DNA from: an uncultured bacterium
Lineage (GTDB): Bacteria > Cyanobacteriota > Vampirovibrionia > Gastranaerophilales > Gastranaerophilaceae
DNA length: 14,374 nucleotides
NCBI GenBank assembly: GCA_900556295.1
Contig: USOK01000015.1
Span: 1-14,374, forward strand
Reading direction: 5' to 3'
Shown: positions 6,303-13,130 of the stretch, one piece after another
How the letters are laid out: each line of letters opens with the position of its first letter
Numbering within the stretch: the first letter of the stretch is position 1
Position numbers and translations under genes: made by a program
The notes under the pieces: generated by a model
What the model was told of the DNA's origin: nothing
Seen by the model: the letters and a program-made list of their open reading frames with translations, nothing else
Database searches by the model: none

Positions 6303-6331
6303 TTGCAAAAATTTCTTGCGTTAAGTATAAT
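6303..6331 (+). promoter_or_regulatory. Promoter for acpP
   Basis: TTGCAA (6303-6308) and a perfect TATAAT (6326-6331) are separated by 17 bp. The predicted start near 6338 gives a leader of about 44 nt. A dedicated promoter fits the high demand for ACP. Confidence 0.8.
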
Positions 6332-6381
6332 GTAAGAGAACAAATAGTATAGTAATACAATTAATTATGAGGAAATTAGAA

Positions 6382-6615
6382 ATGAGTACATTTGAAAAAG
6401 TAAAAAAAGTTGTAGTAGATCAATTAAGCGTTGATGAAGCATTGGTTACTCCAGAAGCAAGCTTTACAGCTGATTTGGGTGCTGATTCTTTGGATACAGT
6501 TGAATTGGTTATGGCTTTCGAAGAAGAATTCGGTTGCGAAATTCCTGATGAAGAAGCTGAAAAAATTCAAACAGTTCAAGACGCTGTTACTTACATTGAT
6601 GCTCACAGCAAATAG
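6382..6615 (+). CDS. acpP: Acyl carrier protein
   Basis: ACP carries growing acyl chains on a phosphopantetheine arm through every step of type II fatty-acid synthesis. The protein is strongly acidic, and the attachment site is Ser36 in LGADSLDTVELV, exactly where expected. I chose the ATG at 6382 (77 aa, the standard ACP length), with GAGGA at 6369-6373 as ribosome binding site. An in-frame ATG at 6367 would add five residues (MRKLE) and would place the start in front of that site, so it is unlikely. The gene has its own promoter and is followed by a hairpin before fabF, with which it is probably co-transcribed in part. Confidence 0.97.
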   Translation: MSTFEKVKKVVVDQLSVDEALVTPEASFTADLGADSLDTVELVMAFEEEFGCEIPDEEAEKIQTVQDAVTYIDAHSK

Positions 6616-6695
6616 GCTGCAGCTTAGTCGAGAATTGGCATGGAGTTGCCTCTCTTAAACTCGCTGTTGAGACTCGATTTGTTCATAAAAAGTTG

Positions 6696-6731
6696 CGAGG
6701 GTGAAAATTTAATATTGAATTTTCTCCCTCG
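6696..6731 (+). terminator. Hairpin between acpP and fabF, weak terminator or processing site
   Basis: A 14-bp stem with one mismatch (cgagggtgaaaatt against aattttctccctcg) closes an 8-nt loop. No run of T follows, so full termination is unlikely. Partial attenuation, or protection of an abundant acpP message, is more plausible. Confidence 0.5.
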
Positions 6732-6763
6732 TATATTTAAAAGATAGTTAAAAAGGTAAAGAG

Positions 6764-8017
6764 ATGACAAAAAGAAGAGTAGTTATCACAGGACTTGGCG
6801 CAGTTACACCGTTTGGTGTTGGTGTTGACAAATTTTGGAATAGTCTTGTTGAAGGAAAAAGCGGAATAAGTACTTCTGAGCTTATTGATATCAGTAAGCA
6901 CGTTGTAAAAATTTCTGGTGAAGTTAAAAACTTTCACCCTGAAGAATATATTGATCCAAAAGAAGCTAAGAAAATGGATAGATACATTCAGTTCGCAGTT
7001 ATTGCAGCTGATGAAGCTATCAAAGATGCTAAATTGGACGAAGTAAAAGATGTAGACCCTTATAAAATCGGTGTTATGGTTAGTTCTGCAGCTGGCGGTT
7101 TCAGAACTTTTGAAGAAAACCATGTTAGAATTCTTGAAAAAGGACCTAACAAATGTTCTCCGTTTACAATTCCTATGATGATTGTGAACATGGCATCAGG
7201 TCGTATTTCAATGCGTCACGGTTTTAAAGGTATTAACAAAGTAGTTGTTTCCGCTTGTGCAACTGGTACTCACACAGTTGGTGATGCGTTTAGATCAATT
7301 CAATATGGTGATGCTGATATTATGGTTGCCGGTGGTTGTGAAGCTACTATTTGTGACGTTGGTATTGGAGCTTTCTCTAGTGCAAGAACACTTTCTAAAC
7401 GTAACGATGAGCCTACAAAAGCTTCTCGCCCTTGGGATGTTGAAAGAGATGGTTTCGTAATGTCAGAAGGTGCTGGTGTTCTTATTCTTGAAGAATATGA
7501 ACATGCTAAAAAACGTAGTGCAAAAATCTATGCTGAAGTTGTTGGATATGGTCAAACAGGTGATGCTTATGATGTTGTTGCTCCTGATCCGGAAGGACAA
7601 GGCGCTATCCACGCAATGCAGTTTGCATTGGATGATGCAGGTATGAAACCGACTGATGTTCAGTATATCAATGCTCACGGTACAAGTACAGGTTTGGGCG
7701 ACGTAGCTGAATCAAAAGCTATTGAGTACGTTTTCGGTGACAAAGATACAAACAAAGATTTGTTAGTAAGCTCAACTAAATCAATGCACGGTCACCTTTT
7801 GGGTGCAACTGGTGCGGTTGAATGTATCGCTTGTGTTAAAGCAATTAATGAACACATTGTTCCTCCAACTATCAACCTTGATAATCAAGATGAACATGTT
7901 GCTAACTTAGATTACGTACCACATAAAGCAAGAAAAGCAGATATTCATGCAGCATTGTCAAATTCTTTCGGATTTGGCGGTCAAAATGCTTCTCTTGTAA
8001 TTAAAGAAGTAAAATAA
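6764..8017 (+). CDS. fabF: Beta-ketoacyl-ACP synthase II
   Basis: FabF condenses malonyl-ACP with acyl-ACP to elongate fatty acids. The 417-aa protein has the KAS Cys-His-His triad: Cys165 in VVSACATGTHT, His305 in NAHGTSTG and His342 in KSMHGHLLG. The GFGGQNAS stretch near the C-terminus is also intact. AAAGG at about 6752-6756 lies before the ATG. It follows acpP by 148 bp with a hairpin but no strong promoter in between, so it is likely read through from the acpP promoter. A good terminator closes the unit. FabF rather than FabB is favoured by the genomic context and motifs; some bacteria have only this one elongating KAS. Confidence 0.97.
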   Translation: MTKRRVVITGLGAVTPFGVGVDKFWNSLVEGKSGISTSELIDISKHVVKISGEVKNFHPEEYIDPKEAKKMDRYIQFAVIAADEAIKDAKLDEVKDVDPYKIGVMVSSAAGGFRTFEENHVRILEKGPNKCSPFTIPMMIVNMASGRISMRHGFKGINKVVVSACATGTHTVGDAFRSIQYGDADIMVAGGCEATICDVGIGAFSSARTLSKRNDEPTKASRPWDVERDGFVMSEGAGVLILEEYEHAKKRSAKIYAEVVGYGQTGDAYDVVAPDPEGQGAIHAMQFALDDAGMKPTDVQYINAHGTSTGLGDVAESKAIEYVFGDKDTNKDLLVSSTKSMHGHLLGATGAVECIACVKAINEHIVPPTINLDNQDEHVANLDYVPHKARKADIHAALSNSFGFGGQNASLVIKEVK

Positions 8018-8047
8018 TAACGTAAAAGCAAAATAATAAGTGATGTT

Positions 8048-8076
8048 AAGCTCCTTGAAAAAGGGGCTTTCTTTTT
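8048..8076 (+). terminator. Rho-independent terminator after fabF
   Basis: AAGCTCCTT (8048-8056) pairs with AAGGGGCTT (8061-8069) around a GAAA tetraloop, followed by TCTTTTT. It ends the acpP-fabF unit. Confidence 0.92.
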
Positions 8077-8079
8077 ATG

Positions 8080-8109
8080 TTTACATAAATTTTATTTTTC
8101 TATTATAAT
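8080..8109 (+). promoter_or_regulatory. Promoter for the ferredoxin-nitroreductase gene
   Basis: TTTACA (8080-8085) and TATAAT (8104-8109) are 18 bp apart, directly after the fabF terminator. The predicted start near 8116 gives a very short leader in which AGGAG (8121-8125) precedes the ATG at 8132. Confidence 0.8.
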
Positions 8110-8131
8110 TATTGCAAAATAGGAGATTATT

Positions 8132-9001
8132 ATGTTTGAAATCGATAAAGATAAATGTATTCACTGTGGAAAGTGTATTCAAGATTGTTCTGCCAAGGCG
8201 TTACAATTTGATGATGAAAAATTCCCGGTGATTAATGAGAAGAGGTGTTTTAAATGCCAACACTGTTTGGCAGTTTGTCCTGTAGGAGCGGTGAGTGTCT
8301 GTAATAAAAAACCTGAAAATTCAGATGAAATTCTTCCGCAAAATCCTGATATGATTTTAAATTTGATTAAATCAAGACGCAGTTGCAGACATTATAAGCA
8401 AGAAAATTTGAATTCTGAAAAGTTAGAAAAATTAAAAAGCATGCTCAGATACGTTCCGACCGGAGTGAATTTTCATAAACTTCACTTCGCATTTATTGAT
8501 GATATTGAGGTTATGAACGAGTTTCGAGATTATACAAATACAAAAATTCGCAATGCCTTAACGACAAAACCTGTAAAAATTATTGCAGAAAAATTTAGTC
8601 GTTATGCTAAATCAATTGTGTCTGGAGAAGATATTTTGTTTCGAGGAGCTCCGCATTTGGTGGTTGTTTCTGCGCCTATTAATGCGCCTTGCAAAAATGT
8701 TGATCCATTCATTGCATTGAGTTATTTTGAACTTTATGCAAATAGTATGAATGTTGGAACTTGCTGGTGCGGGCTTATACAGTATTGCTTGCAGGCAATG
8801 CCTGAATTGGGAGATTATTTAGGTATTCCGGATGGCTATAAACCTTCGTATGTAATGCTTTTTGGAGAACCTGATATCAAATTTTCAAGAACAGTTCAAC
8901 CGGAAGCATTTGAAATTGTATCTGTAAAAAAAGGTGAATTCAAAAAATTCGGATTGCTTGATAGGATAAAAGGGTTGAAATTTCTAAAAAATAAGTTATA
9001 A
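8132..9001 (+). CDS. Nitroreductase family protein with N-terminal 2x[4Fe-4S] ferredoxin domain
   Basis: This 289-aa protein joins two domains. Residues 1-57 form a bacterial ferredoxin with two CxxCxxCxxxC clusters (Cys9, 12, 15, 19 and Cys39, 42, 45, 49), the last followed by Pro as usual for two [4Fe-4S] clusters. Residues from about 75 on are a nitroreductase-type FMN domain, beginning with SRRSCRHYKQENL, where SRRS-R is the flavin phosphate-binding motif. Such fusions are typical of anaerobes and pass electrons from reduced ferredoxin to FMN; the natural substrate is generally unknown. It is cytoplasmic, with no membrane segment. The C-terminal tail (about 265-289) is very Lys-rich. It has its own promoter and AGGAG site and lies convergent to the helicase unit, so it is a single-gene unit unrelated to the fab genes. 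Confidence 0.93.
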   Translation: MFEIDKDKCIHCGKCIQDCSAKALQFDDEKFPVINEKRCFKCQHCLAVCPVGAVSVCNKKPENSDEILPQNPDMILNLIKSRRSCRHYKQENLNSEKLEKLKSMLRYVPTGVNFHKLHFAFIDDIEVMNEFRDYTNTKIRNALTTKPVKIIAEKFSRYAKSIVSGEDILFRGAPHLVVVSAPINAPCKNVDPFIALSYFELYANSMNVGTCWCGLIQYCLQAMPELGDYLGIPDGYKPSYVMLFGEPDIKFSRTVQPEAFEIVSVKKGEFKKFGLLDRIKGLKFLKNKL

Positions 9002-9060
9002 CAAAAATATAGGGAAGAGCGGTTAAGCTCTCTTACAATTTAACCACTCCGCCGCACCTA

Positions 9061-9086
9061 TAATAAAATTAGTATCAATTTTATTA
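9061..9086. repeat. Perfect AT hairpin at the convergent junction
   Basis: TAATAAAATT, loop agtatc, AATTTTATTA: ten perfect base pairs, immediately abutting the next hairpin. It may be a weak bidirectional terminator. A third, imperfect stem (gagcggttaa 9017-9026 with ttaaccactc 9040-9049) lies just upstream. Confidence 0.65.
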
Positions 9087-9114
9087 GAAGCTCTAGTACT
9101 GCTAGAGCTTCTTT
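9086..9114. terminator. Terminator hairpin after the nitroreductase gene
   Basis: AGAAGCTCTAG (9086-9096) pairs perfectly with CTAGAGCTTCT (9102-9112) around a 5-nt loop, with TTT following in the plus direction. The symmetry suggests it can act on both convergent transcripts. Confidence 0.8.
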
Positions 9115-9129
9115 AATTAACTCTATATT

Positions 9130-9286
9130 GTTCGGATTATTCGGGTTGTCGCCGGAGTAACGTCCGGCTCCACCTTTCGGGCTGGGCTCGCTAATCGCTC
9201 ACACGGCGCCCTTCCGAAAATCCGCCCTTTTCTGCCCCTTATTATCACATTACAAGGGTGTGTGGCTTTCGGAGGTTTGGGCGTTC
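9130..9286. other. GC-rich intergenic stretch with nested hairpins
   Basis: This segment is visibly richer in G and C than its surroundings and codes for nothing convincing. It contains GCCGGA-gtaacg-TCCGGC (9151-9168) and a longer imperfect stem in which CGCCC...CCGAAA (9207-9219) pairs with TTTCGG...GGGCG (9267-9283). It runs up to the stop codon of the minus-strand membrane protein gene. It could be a dispersed repeat or a structured 3' end. Confidence 0.5.
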
Positions 9287-9287
9287 C

Positions 9288-9809
9288 CTATAAATTTTTT
9301 GCGTTATTGTAATATTCTAATATTTTAGCGTAATACTTTTTAGCCTCAAGCTCTGACTGGAAGGCTCTTTTGGGAATAAAAATCCCTAACGCATTTCCAA
9401 CAAAAATTATTATATTGTTCTTAGTATCATGTATTGCAACAATACTTTTCCAATTATATGTACTATTAGATGCTGAGTTTGTATTTGTAATTCCTTCTTC
9501 ATTAATAGTTATTTTGCGCTTTAAATTAGAACCTTTCATTACTCTAAAAGTAGCACTTCCTGAATTATTTGGAAGTGTTTTATATAAAAGAATATAAAAT
9601 AATATTGCAAATATAAAAATTCCTAAAATTAACATAATACCGTTAAAAAATATAGAACTTATAAAAATTCCAAAACATACTGATATTATAAAATAGGCAA
9701 CTAATATAACAGTTATTCTTGATGCTTTCCGGACCATTGGAATTTTGAACGCATCTTTGCAGTACGCTTGGCAATCTTTTTTAGTAATTTCAAATTCTAT
9801 AGTTTCCAT
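9288..9809 (-). CDS. YcxB-like membrane protein
   Basis: This 173-aa protein has two closely spaced transmembrane helices (about 32-53 and 55-77) and a cytoplasmic C-terminal domain from about 97 to 160. The pattern ITINEEGI...YNWKSIVAIHDTKNNIIIFVGN...FIPKRAF is that of the YcxB-like family, whose soluble part resembles a PH-like fold. Its function is unknown; these proteins are common in Bacillota and other gut bacteria. The start is well supported: AGGAG lies about 6 nt before the ATG on this strand. It begins 16 bp after the stop of the large helicase gene, so the two form one transcript. Its base composition is more AT-rich than the helicase. No catalytic residues can be proposed. Confidence 0.8.
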   Translation of the reverse strand: METIEFEITKKDCQAYCKDAFKIPMVRKASRITVILVAYFIISVCFGIFISSIFFNGIMLILGIFIFAILFYILLYKTLPNNSGSATFRVMKGSNLKRKITINEEGITNTNSASNSTYNWKSIVAIHDTKNNIIIFVGNALGIFIPKRAFQSELEAKKYYAKILEYYNNAKNL

Positions 9810-9825
9810 ATTATCTCCTATTTTA

Positions 9826-12800
9826 TTAGTCTTCTATCAATACTCTATCAAGGCATGCTTTTGGTGAATATTGCCATTCGCGGAAAGTTATTCGTTTAAC
9901 TTTAAATCCAGAACGCTCAATGATAGCTTGCTTTTTCATGTTAGAAATATGCGATTTTGTCTTGTCTTCAACACCATCGATTTCGATAACGAATTTGTCG
10001 TCAACGAGCAAATCTGCACTAAGTCCGGCGATATCTGCTCCTGCAACAACTCTGTGGTCAAGTTCTCTAATTTTCTCGGCAACTTCACGTTCAAACGAAT
10101 TTTTGTAAATATTTTCGTCGATTTCTCCTGAAAGCAAAGCTTGTTTTTTATCTTGATAGTTTTGCATATAAGAAACATAATTTCTGAAATGTCCTTCCGG
10201 CAACTCTCTCGGGTTACGAGAAACGAAGTTGATAACTTTGTTTCTGCCACGAGTAATTGCGACGTTAAACAAGTTTGCCTTTTGCATAAACATTAAACTT
10301 TGCGTGTAACTGTTGTCTGCAACTGCCCACGAAATCATCATTATGTCTCGTTCATCACCTTGGAAAGTATGCGCTGTACCGATTTCAATCTGGTGTTTCT
10401 TAATCATATAATCAGACAAAACCTTGGAAACAGATATTTTCAACTGTTCAACCTGAGCTCTGAACGGCGAAATAATTCCGACAGTAACAGGATTGTCAGG
10501 TTTTTTGCGTTCATCCTCAATGATTATCTCGTGTAATCGTTTTACCAATGCCTCAATCTCAGGCAAGTTACGAGTTGCGTCAAAATCAACCTTTCCGTCC
10601 ATAACTTCAACAAGTTCAAGCACGTTTTCATCGGGTTTATCCTTACGCATTACACGAATTCTATCGTTGTAAAACTCGTGGTTTGAAAAATTGATAATCG
10701 GTGGAAGGCTCCTGAAATGTTCGTCCAACATAACCGAATTCATTGAATAGTAGTCTGCCAAATCGAACATTGAATTTGTCCTGAAACGCCACATCAATTG
10801 GTATTTATCAGGAATTCCGTATTGGCTCAAAAATGATTGTTCTTTTGCTTTTTCAAGGAATGAAAGGTGTGGAAGTTGTTTGTCGTCACCCACGATTACT
10901 GCACGTTTTGCCCTAAATAGGATTGGGAAACAGCTTGCGATATCACATTGAGATGCCTCGTCAATGATTGCAACATCAAACATTCCGGGTTTTAGCGGAA
11001 GTGAGTCCGATACGGCATAAGTTGTTACGCACCAGCAAGGGAAAGCTTCCAAAAGCGGTCTAAAATCTTCTTCTTCCAAAATGTTTGTTTGAAGTCGTTT
11101 TCTATTTGCCACAAGTGATTTTGCGTGAACCTTTAACCTTCTGCGTTTGTTTTCGTCACGTAAAAGTTCTTTTAAAGCCTCACGACGCTTGTTTTTCAGA
11201 ATATTTGTCGCAAGAGTTTTTTGCTTGCGTTTCATTGTCCTAATTTGTTCAGACAACATGTGGAGATTACCTGTTTTTTGAATATCAGCCTCAATTTTAC
11301 GCAAAGTCCACTCCATATTCGCAAATTCAAGTTCCTGCTTGAGTTTGCCAATATTTTCATAAGTTACGTCAAAATCTTTCAAATTCAAGATTTTTTTCAG
11401 CTGTCCAAGACTTGTGAAGTTGGCGATTTTAGAGATAAAACCGGCTTTTTCCATATTGTGTTCAAGCACTTTTATAATGCCTGAAATCATATCAATTTCA
11501 CCTTTTTTGATAGATTTTTTGATAAATTCGCGTTTGCCCAAGATTTTTTCTTGCTCTTCGACTTCCAACAACTTATCATGCCAATTTTTTTCAAGCTTAA
11601 TAATAGTTTCAGACTTGTTTTCCATGTTTTTGAGCATGTCGAGGTGATCTTTCATATCTTTCGTGTCGACAAGAAGAATATCTTCAACATCTTCATCAAG
11701 GTCAGAATTGTTCTGCGAAAGCAAGTTGTTAAGTTCTTCGCTCAACTGTCTTTGGTAGTTCAAACGCCCTGCACGAAGCGCCATGTGGCTTGCTCCAAGG
11801 TCGTTTAAGCGTTCTGCAACAACATCAACCGCCTTGTCCATACGTGATGCTACAAGGACTGTTTTGCCATTTGCAACAAGGTGTGCAACAAGGTTTACGA
11901 TAGTTTGTGACTTTCCTGTTCCCGGAGGTCCCTGAACCGCAACAAACTTGCTGTTATCAATATTTTTTACAACTTGTAATTGACTATCACTCAAAGATAA
12001 TGGTGTAATCGGATAAAAATCCGTAATCTTGTTCATATCCTTCATCGGAACCGATTTTTCTTTGCTCTGAGAATATTCTTCATTAATTATGCTCAAAGCA
12101 GTTTCTCGGTAGATGCCGGAAGGCTTTTCAGCTATTTGAGTCAACTCGTGCAAAACTCCGGCAGTAACAGACGGGCGTTTCGTCAAAATTATTGCACTTT
12201 GCGGAGTTACAGCGATTTTTTCAAGCTTAACTTTCTGCTTAGCCTGCTCATTTTCTTCTTCTTCAATAATCTCATCTACGTTGTCGCCGTCGATTTTTTC
12301 TTTATAAAAATCTTTCGACTTAGAAACGTTGTCATCTTCCTTGTAGTCATCTATATTTGTAGCAATTTCGATTTCCGGAACAAGAGATTTCAGAGTCGTC
12401 AAGAAGATATCCAATTTTTCTTGTGTAATCGGCAAATCCGGCACCACATCAAGAATACCTTCCAACAACAAATCAACTTCGTCCTCGTCATCATTTTTTC
12501 GCATAAGTGCCGCAAGTGCACCTGTATTCAGCGACAAAACCTCATCAAGCGGAAAACAGTTGATATTCACACCGTTTCTTTCAAGTTTGCACGGCATATA
12601 CAAAAGCGGAGTCAAAAACTCGTTCTGGCGTTTGCTTTTCGAACTTTTTCCAACCAAAAAGAGATAACCATAAATAAGATATTTATCTTTTTGTCCCAAA
12701 TCGCTCTGAATCATAAGTTCTGTAAGTTTTGGGTTACTTCCTTCCAGCGAAATAAATTCCTGACCTGTCGAAAACAATTGTTCTTCGCCTTTCAGAAAAA

Positions 12801-12948
12801 TCCATTTGTTATCCTTATCGCCTTTGAGGTTGCGGAATGTGGAACTTTTCACTTCTTCTCTCACACAATCGTGAAGATATTGGCTTAATTTTTTTATAAA
12901 ACTGTTATTGAATGCTGAATTTATTGCTCGTGAAGCTTCTTGTAGCAT
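9826..12948 (-). CDS. Superfamily 1 (UPF1/Dna2-like) helicase with C-terminal nuclease-like domain
   Basis: This 1040-aa protein carries a complete SF1B helicase core of the AAA_11/AAA_12 type. Walker A is GPPGTGKS (340-347), motif II DEAS (663-666), motif III GDDKQLP (687-693), motif IV EHFR (743-746), motif V HTFQGDE (860-866) and motif VI NVAITRGR (895-902). About 200 Lys/Glu-rich residues (about 400-620) form a probable coiled-coil insertion after Walker A. Residues 1-240 are an unrecognised N-terminal region with an acidic linker (about 222-234). Residues 951-1040 resemble a PD-(D/E)xK or Vsr-like domain of the DUF559/MTES_1575 type: Glu953/Glu955, Asp979, Glu989-Ile-Asp991, His1000 and Gln1007 are well placed, so it may be an active nuclease. 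An AGGAGA site lies 10 nt before the ATG; a -10-like TACAAT (12980-12975) lacks a good -35. It may act on nucleic acid in repair, RNA metabolism or phage defence; the sequence does not decide. Confidence 0.9.
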   Translation of the reverse strand: MLQEASRAINSAFNNSFIKKLSQYLHDCVREEVKSSTFRNLKGDKDNKWIFLKGEEQLFSTGQEFISLEGSNPKLTELMIQSDLGQKDKYLIYGYLFLVGKSSKSKRQNEFLTPLLYMPCKLERNGVNINCFPLDEVLSLNTGALAALMRKNDDEDEVDLLLEGILDVVPDLPITQEKLDIFLTTLKSLVPEIEIATNIDDYKEDDNVSKSKDFYKEKIDGDNVDEIIEEEENEQAKQKVKLEKIAVTPQSAIILTKRPSVTAGVLHELTQIAEKPSGIYRETALSIINEEYSQSKEKSVPMKDMNKITDFYPITPLSLSDSQLQVVKNIDNSKFVAVQGPPGTGKSQTIVNLVAHLVANGKTVLVASRMDKAVDVVAERLNDLGASHMALRAGRLNYQRQLSEELNNLLSQNNSDLDEDVEDILLVDTKDMKDHLDMLKNMENKSETIIKLEKNWHDKLLEVEEQEKILGKREFIKKSIKKGEIDMISGIIKVLEHNMEKAGFISKIANFTSLGQLKKILNLKDFDVTYENIGKLKQELEFANMEWTLRKIEADIQKTGNLHMLSEQIRTMKRKQKTLATNILKNKRREALKELLRDENKRRRLKVHAKSLVANRKRLQTNILEEEDFRPLLEAFPCWCVTTYAVSDSLPLKPGMFDVAIIDEASQCDIASCFPILFRAKRAVIVGDDKQLPHLSFLEKAKEQSFLSQYGIPDKYQLMWRFRTNSMFDLADYYSMNSVMLDEHFRSLPPIINFSNHEFYNDRIRVMRKDKPDENVLELVEVMDGKVDFDATRNLPEIEALVKRLHEIIIEDERKKPDNPVTVGIISPFRAQVEQLKISVSKVLSDYMIKKHQIEIGTAHTFQGDERDIMMISWAVADNSYTQSLMFMQKANLFNVAITRGRNKVINFVSRNPRELPEGHFRNYVSYMQNYQDKKQALLSGEIDENIYKNSFEREVAEKIRELDHRVVAGADIAGLSADLLVDDKFVIEIDGVEDKTKSHISNMKKQAIIERSGFKVKRITFREWQYSPKACLDRVLIED

Positions 12949-12990
12949 AGCTTATGGCTCTCCTTTTGAGGTTGATTGTATTTAAATTTA

Positions 12991-13099
12991 GTGAGTGGTG
13001 AGTAGTGAATAGTGAGTAGTTCTTATAAGTGCTATACGCTGTATTTTCAGAACAAAAAGACCGAAATGAACTGTTCACTACTCACCACTCACTATTCAC
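12991..13099. repeat. Inverted heptamer element 2 (4 units, 53-bp core, 4 units)
   Basis: Left arm: GTGAGTG, GTGAGTA, GTGAATA, GTGAGTA (12991-13018). Right arm: TGTTCAC, TACTCAC, CACTCAC, TATTCAC (13072-13099). The core is 53 bp. Read on the minus strand, the core begins (after the arm) with ag-ttcatttc, the same start as the core of element 1. The element fills the divergent gap between the helicase and the tRNA nucleotidyltransferase genes. Confidence 0.9.
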
Positions 13100-13123
13100 T
13101 TTTCTTCCATTTTACGCTAAAAT
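13095..13123 (+). promoter_or_regulatory. Possible promoter of the nucleotidyltransferase gene, near-leaderless
   Basis: TTCACT (13095-13100) and TAAAAT (13118-13123) are 17 bp apart. The -10 ends only 7 bases before the ATG at 13131, and no Shine-Dalgarno sequence is present, which would fit a leaderless or near-leaderless mRNA. The -35 overlaps the last heptamer of the repeat element. Confidence 0.45.
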
Positions 13124-13130
13124 AACCAAT

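Noticed and set aside
6367..6381. Five-residue N-terminal extension of AcpP
   Set aside because: The ribosome binding site lies inside this extension; the ATG at 6382 gives the standard 77-aa ACP.
6737..7123. A 128-aa minus-strand open frame opposite fabF
   Set aside because: It is antisense to the intact, motif-complete fabF gene, and has no motif of its own.
9015..9060. tRNA-like fragment on the minus strand (gagtggttaa D-arm resemblance)
   Set aside because: No anticodon stem, T-arm or CCA-proximal acceptor stem follows, so it is better explained as an imperfect hairpin.
12136..12888. A 250-aa open frame on the plus strand opposite the helicase N-terminal region
   Set aside because: It is antisense to a well-supported coding sequence, has biased Phe/Arg/Lys/Asn-rich composition typical of shadow frames, and shows no family motif.
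13029..13130. Upstream 34-codon extension of the nucleotidyltransferase
   Set aside because: Its codons are the core and right arm of an intergenic heptamer element, and the conserved GGVVRD motif is at the normal distance from the ATG at 13131.
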